The translations under genes and the position numbers were made by a program. Positions 57,315-64,000 of a stretch of DNA of 64,000 bases are shown in pieces (within the stretch, counting starts at the first letter, position 1; each line of letters starts with the position of its first letter). Source of the stretch: Maylandia zebra (lineage: Eukaryota; Chordata; Actinopteri; Cichliformes; Cichlidae); the NCBI RefSeq assembly GCF_041146795.1, contig NC_135181.1:69501-133500 (forward strand), read 5' to 3'. Below the pieces are notes generated by a model. The model saw only the letters and a list, made by a program, of their open reading frames with translations, was not told the origin of the DNA and ran no database searches.

Positions 57315-59577
57315 TTAGGAGAGGATGCAGCCTGTGTCCTTCTGAGGCTTCAAGTCAGGTTCCTTCACTGGCTTCACCTCCTCCTCCTTGGGTTTGGCCT
57401 GCACATCAAGTAATATTTATAATACCACCAACAACTATAACATTGTTATGAAATAATCTAGAATAAATAACTGATTTGGTGTGTACCTTGTCGTTTTTGG
57501 CTCCCTTTGTCAGATCGAAGGTGGCGTAGACCTCAGGAGTGCACTGCTCACTGAGAGGTGGCAGCTCAAATGGGACGGGCTCAGCCAGGCCGTAGCTCGC
57601 CTTCATGTCCAGCTGCGGCGGCTCAGCCGGGACTTTATGGAAGTATCTGTCCAAAGAAACAAGTAGAAGGAAGAATTTCAGGTTTTCATGTTTGAATGCT
57701 TTCCCTGTTGTTACAAAGACCCTTTCTAAGGGTAACTTAAATATGTACAAGATTTAACCGTGCAAATGGGAATCCTCTGTTGTGGTTCTCACTTAATCAT
57801 TGTCAGCTGGGTCTTTAAATGGTTTGTGATCAACTTAACTCACAACTCAAAAGTTTTTTGCAAAACTGCCAGATGTTATTGTCACACTGTTATCAGCCTG
57901 TGTTAGTTAAGGGTCATAGTCTGTGAAGGTTCTCAGTCATCCAGGTCATCGTAGTCAAAGGAGCTTGCAAAGAAAAACATCTGGACTTCTTTAAGTTGCT
58001 TGAAGACGTTTCACCTCTCATCCGAGAAGCTTCTTCAGTTCTAAGGTCAAATGGTGGAGAGTCCCAGATATAAACCTAGTGGGAGTGACCCCCCACAGAG
58101 GGACAAAAGGACCCCCTGATGATCCTCTAATCGCCTGAGCCAAGGTGTGAAACTGGGTGTGGGTCCCAAACAGCCAGAGTTTCGGGTGTGTTCATTGTGA
58201 ACATAGATGGCAAGAGGAGTGAAAGAAGCCACTGTGAGCGACCATCTTTGAACAGAGGCGGGGCTTACGACACCAACTCTCTGCCATCTATAATCCAGTT
58301 TTGAGATCCCTCCCAGACGCCTTAACGCCCACTCACATCCCGGGCCATCTGACCTCAGGAATTCGCATGATAAGGTGGGGCCAGGTTTCACAATGAACAC
58401 ACCCGAAACTCTGGCTGTTTGGGACCCACACCCAGTTTCACACCTTGGCTCAGGCGATTAGAGGATCATCAGGGGGTCCTTTTGTCCCTCTGTGGGGGGT
58501 CACTCCCACTAGGTTTATATCTGGGACTCTCCACCATTTGACCTTAGAACTGAAGAAGCTTCTCGGATGAGAGGTGAAACGTCTTCAAGCAACTTAAAGA
58601 AGTCCAGACGCTTTTCTTTGCAAGCTCCTTTGACTAAGGGTCATAGTAATTTACACATAGACTTGGTTCTAGTATCTCTTGTCTTAAATTCAATGTTTTC
58701 CCTGCTTTTACCTGTGCCTGACACAGGAAAGGTACCTCTAGCCACCAGCAGGTGGCATTTATGCATCTACAGAGTGACTGGCATTAAAGCGCAAAGTAGA
58801 AGAAGAAAACAACAATCACCAAACTGCTGACCAATGAAATGTGTGCTATACTGAAATTAGATGCTACTGTACAAACAGGAACAGGCATCAACAACTGTTT
58901 ACATAAGGATGGCTATAAACTAGGAGGTAGAGTGGGCTGTCCAGTTTTATTTACATAGCTCGAAATCACACCAACGCTTTAAACTGTAAAAGACCCTACA
59001 TTAATCCTCATGTTGAGGTGTTTCTATGTGATAAGAGTAAAAGCATGAATGTGTGTGAATGGGACAAATGTAGCTTGTAGTGTAAAAATGCTCTTTGGTT
59101 TATTCGATTCATTTGCAGTTAGAAGCAGGCGGGTTTTGTGGCGATACAGCAGGCAGGGCCAGTGCTGTGGAAAAATGAACAATACTCCGCTCACCTCCAA
59201 CATGCAAATATATTTAACTTTTCAGGCGACAGCTGGGCACTATAGTGAGGTCACGCGTTAGTTTCAGGTGAAAAAAAATGAGAGAAAATAATATTTTGAC
59301 AATGACGCCCAACAGAGCTATCTCTATGATGAACACATGCAAATTCACAGGAACATAAACCCAAAGCTGAGCGTTTGTGCAGGTGAAGCTCAGGGCAGCC
59401 AGCTGACTGTTTAATCTGACGACACACAAATGTGCCTTTGTGTGAGTGGAAAATGTGTTGTTAATGATTGAAAACATGTCCTCAGAGTTTGACTCCTGAG
59501 CGCCACGGGAACCACGACGTAAACATTGCATCATCTCGTCACATGTGTGACGGGGAAAGTGTAGAATCTGAGCCACA

Positions 59578-59645
<68 letters not shown>

Positions 59646-62600
59646 TTTGGGGTCTGGCTGACTCACATGAAGCCATTTTCTCTCTGGCACTTCTCCAGCG
59701 TCATTTTAATGAGGCCACCCAGCTTGAGGAAGAACAGCTGCTCCGATGGTTTGGCCGTTGTACCCGGGCCTTTGGTCTGACGGTACTCTTTACATAGTGA
59801 CTCAGCGCGGGAGTAACCTACACGCAGATGTTGTTGTGTTAACACAAAATATATCCAGGGAACAAAGAAGGGGAAACAATTCAAACACAACTCTAAGATC
59901 TGCTGCAGCAATCACACAGGAAGCTCCTGTTTGGTAACCTACATCAGCGGTCCCCAACCGTTTGTGCACCACGGACCGGTTTATGCCCGACAATATTTTC
60001 ACGGACCGGCCTTTAAGGTGTCGCGGATAAATACAACAAAATAAAACTAGTACCGGTACCGAAAAAAAGAAGATTTATTCATAACACACGTGAAAAGACC
60101 CAGGAAAACCGAGTTAACGATAAAAACGATGACAAAATAACGCTGAAAACCGATAAAACCCCTGAAAAACATACATTTCAGACCTGAGCCTCAACTCTCG
60201 CGGCCCGGTACCAAACGGCTCACGGACCGGTACCGGTCCGAGGCCCGGGGGTTGGGGACCGCTGACCTACATGACTGAAGCCAAGTGAGCAGGTAACACT
60301 GAGTAAGCACTGCAGTCTGCAAAGAACAGAAGTAACAGTCTTCTGTAAGGCATGGACTTCCGTTTTCTGATTAACACAATTAATGAAGTACTTTATTACA
60401 AAATTTAGTAATTACAAAATTACTAAATTTACAAAAGAATAACAACGCAAAAAAAAAAAGGTTTTAAAACGCACACAACACTAAACGACGGACGGTTCTT
60501 TTAGAAGCAAAGACGGAAGAAATAGGAGCTTTACAAATTTATCAGACCACAGCCTAACATAAGACTTGTGCTGTAATGAGCAAAGTCACATTTACCTCTG
60601 CAGAGGAGGGAATGTGTTTGTGTGCGTGTGTGTTGTTTTGTCTGAATTCTAATCAAACTTAGGAGTGCAGAGTTGGTTAGCAATTCATTCAAGCTTGCCT
60701 TACAGTCTTCAAGGTCAAATCAATGATTTATTAGTGCAAAAGTCTTATACCTTATAAACTGTGATTTGTGTATTTTCAACATAGAAACATACAGAGCTAT
60801 TTAAGACTGTTTTAACAGGTTTAAGGCACGTAGGGAATGATATATGGGGATTCTTAGTATGACGTTGCTCGTATATATTAAATACAATAGTATTCCCTTT
60901 AAAGTAAATACTGCACAGAGAGTGAGCTGCCTGGGTGAAAGTTTGCACTCTCGACGTGCTTGTTTACGTCTCTGTAATTGCTTTACACATTACAACATGC
61001 ATACATACATTTCTCTGCTTCCTGGAGAGATCTGATAGCTTCTCCACATTTGTCACTTGCTAGCAGTGTCTGTCCATGATAGCAGTACGCCTGCAAACAC
61101 AAACTCAATGACAACAATCTTAACACTTTGTTTGTTTGAATTCTGTAAACAGAATAGTTGTTTTATTAACCTATAGCTGTGCTGCAAACTTTAGCTTACA
61201 TAAGCCATGTAGAAGAGCTGCTTCAGTTGGAGATACTTCCTCCACTTGCTGCTGCACTCTGGCTCCAAGGTGTTCAGTGTGTGGTCTGCAGAGACAGAAA
61301 ACTGACCTTCATATCTTTTCAGTAACCATCATTTTATTTTCTAGGCTCTTGGTCAACAAACCAGAAAGCTTCCCATTGTGCCTGGTCATCCAGAAAGCAC
61401 AGTTGCCTCAGTGACTTCATTTGTTGGAAGGCATACATTATAACTTGATACCTCAAAGTCAGAAATGCTGACTGAGAGTTCTCCTGAGTTTCAGCTCTTA
61501 GCTTTGAACAGTTCATTTCATTCAATTCAATTTTATTTACATAGTCCCAAATCACCAAAACAGTTGCCTCAAGGTGCTGTATTTATAAAGCGAAGACCCT
61601 CCGACAAGATGTCCAGTCTTGCTTCTTTCAACCATCTTGAAAATAAAACCACTACATTTCATTTATTTTCTCAAGCCTCGACTGCTACATCTTGCTCCTC
61701 TATGGCTCAAACAAAAAGTCACTTTCTCATTTCCAGCCGGTTCAGAAAGCAGCAGCTCAGCTTCCTGTTGGTTTCATTCGTTGCCAGCATGTAAAAGCAA
61801 GTCCGACTTGCTTTTACATGCTGGCATTACACCTTGTCTAATTTTATTCATAGTTGTTTTTCTTTTCTTTTTAATGTTTCCCACCTAAATGTAAAGACTG
61901 GTGCTCTGTTTAAATCGTCGATCCTGCTTCTCCCTGTCTGTCAAAATACTTAATAAACTGTTTCTAAAGGTGCCATACCAATAAGGTTGATAAAAAGCTT
62001 TATTTTACTTCTGTCAAAAGTACAGACCAGCTTTTTGATAGAAGTTTGCAGTCTCAAATGCCAAAGCTGCGATGATTGTCGCATTGTGTTTCAGTTCAAT
62101 TGCTCTGGCAATGGTCACTGTAAAAACAAACGAGAGGAAAGAACCAAACGTTGGCACACTGTGTCAGTGATGATTGATGATTAATGATTATCAGTGTAAC
62201 ATGGATTCTGACTCAGGCCATTAACTGTCAGATTATTTGCAGAGTAAGCCTTTTTATTTTTATAATATATAACATATATTTTATAATATAACAGATTTTA
62301 ATGACCATCTTAAACATCAGAGATGAGAGGAACAATATCATCAGCGATCTGCACGATCACTGCACAGTGATCACTGTCGTTACCTTCCTGTGCTTCTGCC
62401 TGACACTGGATGATGTATGCATCAATGACTCGGGGCTCCAGGTCTCTGCCCTTTTCAGCTGGAGTGATGAGGCGAGGGATGTGGACATCCTGTAAAGAAG
62501 ATATCAGAATAAATAAATAAATAAATAAATAAATAAATCCTATAGCTTATATGTCTTAAATCCCTCAATCTATTTGCTTGTAGCTAAAAATAAGAAGAAG

Positions 62601-63650
62601 AAAAAAAAGAAAGAAAAACTGTAGTACCGTATTTTCCGCACTATAAGGCGCGGGTAAATCCTTTAATTTCCTCAAAAATCGACAATGCGCCTTATGTATG
62701 AATTCTGGTTGTGCTTAATGACCTCAAACCGATTTTATGTGGTGCACGGCGCTCAAAAATCTGTCAAAAATGTTTTAGTATGACTTTGGTAAGCTACGAA
62801 GCCACACCGCCAGATGGATTGTCAGAGCAATACGGCTACGGTAGTCAGGAGCCTCGGGGAGTAATCCGGGTCCTAAACTCCGTCCGTTTCAGGTCCCAAA
62901 GTCAAACGAACACTGCGGCATCAATGAGAGTTAAAAACTGTCTAAATTATTTCATCTGTAATAAAAGGAGGTAAAGTGTGTCATTAATGTTTTCTGCAGG
63001 GGAACTGCACTGATCGGCATCCACTTTTTGTCCTAAGCGTCAGTTTGTATAATAAAACCTTTCCAGTTTCCACTGAGGAAAGAATTGACATCTCCCTCAC
63101 CTTAAGATTTTTGAAGATTCCAGCAGCAACCTTTAAGCTTCGGTGAACGTCTTTCGCTTCTGTCTCTGATACACTGTGTAACAGGTAAACATGAGCAGAA
63201 ATAAAGTAACAACAACAAATAATAGCAATGATTTCAAGGTCATTTAAACCAATTAAAACCTTTCAATGAAACTAGTGGCATTAGGTTAAGTGGTGATTCT
63301 CTATGTGTTAGACCTGTGATAGAGAATGTATGCATGTATAGATGGACCAATTAAATAGTGTCAGATATTGCACCTTAAAAATCTAACATTGTTTTTGTAA
63401 TACTTTATGTTCAAAAGTCATGATATTCTGTGCATATTCACATTAGTCACGGCGTCCTTTGTTTTTGATGAGGTATTAAAGTATGAAACTAAAGTAATTT
63501 GTAAAATGCATTTATGCAGAATAGTTTCACAGAAGAAGCCAAAAAGGCTCTTACTTTTCCTTTCCTGCCATTCTTGAGGCAAACTTTGTGTACCAGATGG
63601 CAACATTAAAGGCCATGGAGATCAGTTCAAAGACTGCATCCTGCTGGGCA
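57315..63650 (-). CDS. brox: BROX, Bro1-domain prenylated protein (partial)
   Basis: Nine exons in phase: 63650-63555, 63173-63101, 62489-62384, 62117-62028, 61285-61200, 61090-61009, 59817-59667, 57646-57487 and 57398-57315, giving the last 308 residues. The human protein has about 411, so roughly 100 N-terminal residues lie outside the window. Recognisable blocks in order: [177 protein letters not shown]. The protein is known as a Bro1-domain ESCRT-III (CHMP) binder tethered to membranes, notably the nuclear envelope, by a C-terminal CAAX. Here that box is CILS. Introns carry a fold-back element, a hAT element and a long GT repeat. The donor at 62027 is GTCTGT, a weak but GT donor. No frameshift was seen. 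Confidence 0.96.
57921..58634. mobile_element. Fold-back element in brox intron (Penelope-like)
   Basis: Arms about 57953-58201 and 58387-58635 are near-perfect reverse complements. The 13-bp TAAGGGTCATAGT flanks the unit (57908-57920 and 58635-58647), a variable-length target duplication typical of target-primed retroelements rather than DNA transposons. The arm carries CTTCTCGGATGAGAGGTGAA then ACGTCTTCAAG, which I recognise as a common fish repeat and suspect to be Penelope-derived. Confidence 0.6.
59583..59645. repeat. (GT)n microsatellite
   Basis: About 31 GT units in the brox intron, 21 bp from the exon at 59667. Confidence 0.95.
59945..60264. mobile_element. hAT MITE in brox intron
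   Basis: The 320-bp unit runs from CAGCGGTCCCCAACC to GGTTGGGGACCGCTG. The exact 8-bp duplication ACCTACAT is at 59937-59944 and 60265-60272. It has no coding capacity and is clearly non-autonomous. Subterminal CACGGACCGG motifs repeat on both sides. Confidence 0.95.
61783..61825. repeat. Perfect 20-bp hairpin in brox intron
   Basis: 61783-61802 and 61806-61825 are exact reverse complements with a 3-base loop (CCG). No known family ends surround it. Confidence 0.9.
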
Positions 63651-64000
63651 CTGGAAGGAGAGTAGGGAGAGACGGTGAGTTAAGAGAGAAGAAAAAAAAA
63701 AAAAAAAAAAAAAAAAAAGCCAGCGAGCTGCTAATCCACTTTTCTATGCAAGCAACCTTTACGTGGTCATTTGAGATAATATTTTATGTTGCTGGACAGA
63801 CCATAACACAGGATTAGACTCAGCAAGACACCGCCTAGATTAGATGGGTACATTCAGTTCATTCAGTTTGATTATTGTTATGAAATTTAATTTATTTGTA
63901 TTTACTTAGCTAAGGAGGAAGGGTTTTTTTGTTTTGTTTTACTCTTTTGCTTTGAGCCCCATGTACATGAGCTGCATGCTAAATGATCTTTTGTTAAAAG
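63651..64000. other. brox intron to window edge
   Basis: Contains a long A run (63691-63718). No further brox exon could be recognised before the window ends. Confidence 0.6.

Overview
The window looks like one stretch of a teleost chromosome, probably a cichlid or close relative. The evidence is spliced vertebrate genes (brox, a FAM177 gene, a meprin-type astacin protease), a nuclear tRNA-Ser, Rex1-like and L2-like LINEs, hAT elements, TGTCACGG...CCGTGACA LTRs, and a tRNA-derived SINE resembling the African-cichlid AFC family. The species cannot be fixed from sequence alone.

The right third (about 45-64 kb) is ordinary genic DNA read on the minus strand. brox (57315-63650, its first ~100 codons lie beyond the window) is followed in the same orientation by a complete five-exon FAM177 gene (51294-52315). 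From memory, the human BROX-FAM177B neighbourhood has the same order, so I call the second gene fam177b. A decayed hAT transposon lies between them. Further left are an L2-type LINE, tRNA-Ser(GCT) and an orphan signal-peptide exon.

The left two thirds (1-45.4 kb) is a rearranged, transposon-packed block. Two directly repeated copies of one segment (A: 302-5632; B: 25131-33547) are about 24.8 kb apart and nearly identical, yet differ by many insertions whose empty sites can be read in the other copy. Each copy runs into a large inverted-repeat structure (IR1 5634-11283; IR2 33616-39180). A third (IR3 40496-45402) shares its core with IR1. Exons of a dead meprin-like protease lie between A and B (11353-19453). 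A hAT insertion with an 8-bp target duplication split its zinc-site exon. The 3' half of that exon sits beside the hAT right end at 11352 and the 5' half beside a hAT left end at 39204, in reversed order along the chromosome. This fits tandem duplication followed by complementary deletions. A young Gypsy element without integrase (34395-37935) and a Rex1-like LINE (about 40754-43074) each landed in one arm of an inverted repeat, so the other arm preserves the empty site.

The functional content is brox, fam177b and the tRNA. Most of the rest is mobile-element DNA. I found no CRISPR, operon or bacterial feature. The most noteworthy structure is the set of three large palindromes and the split protease exon.
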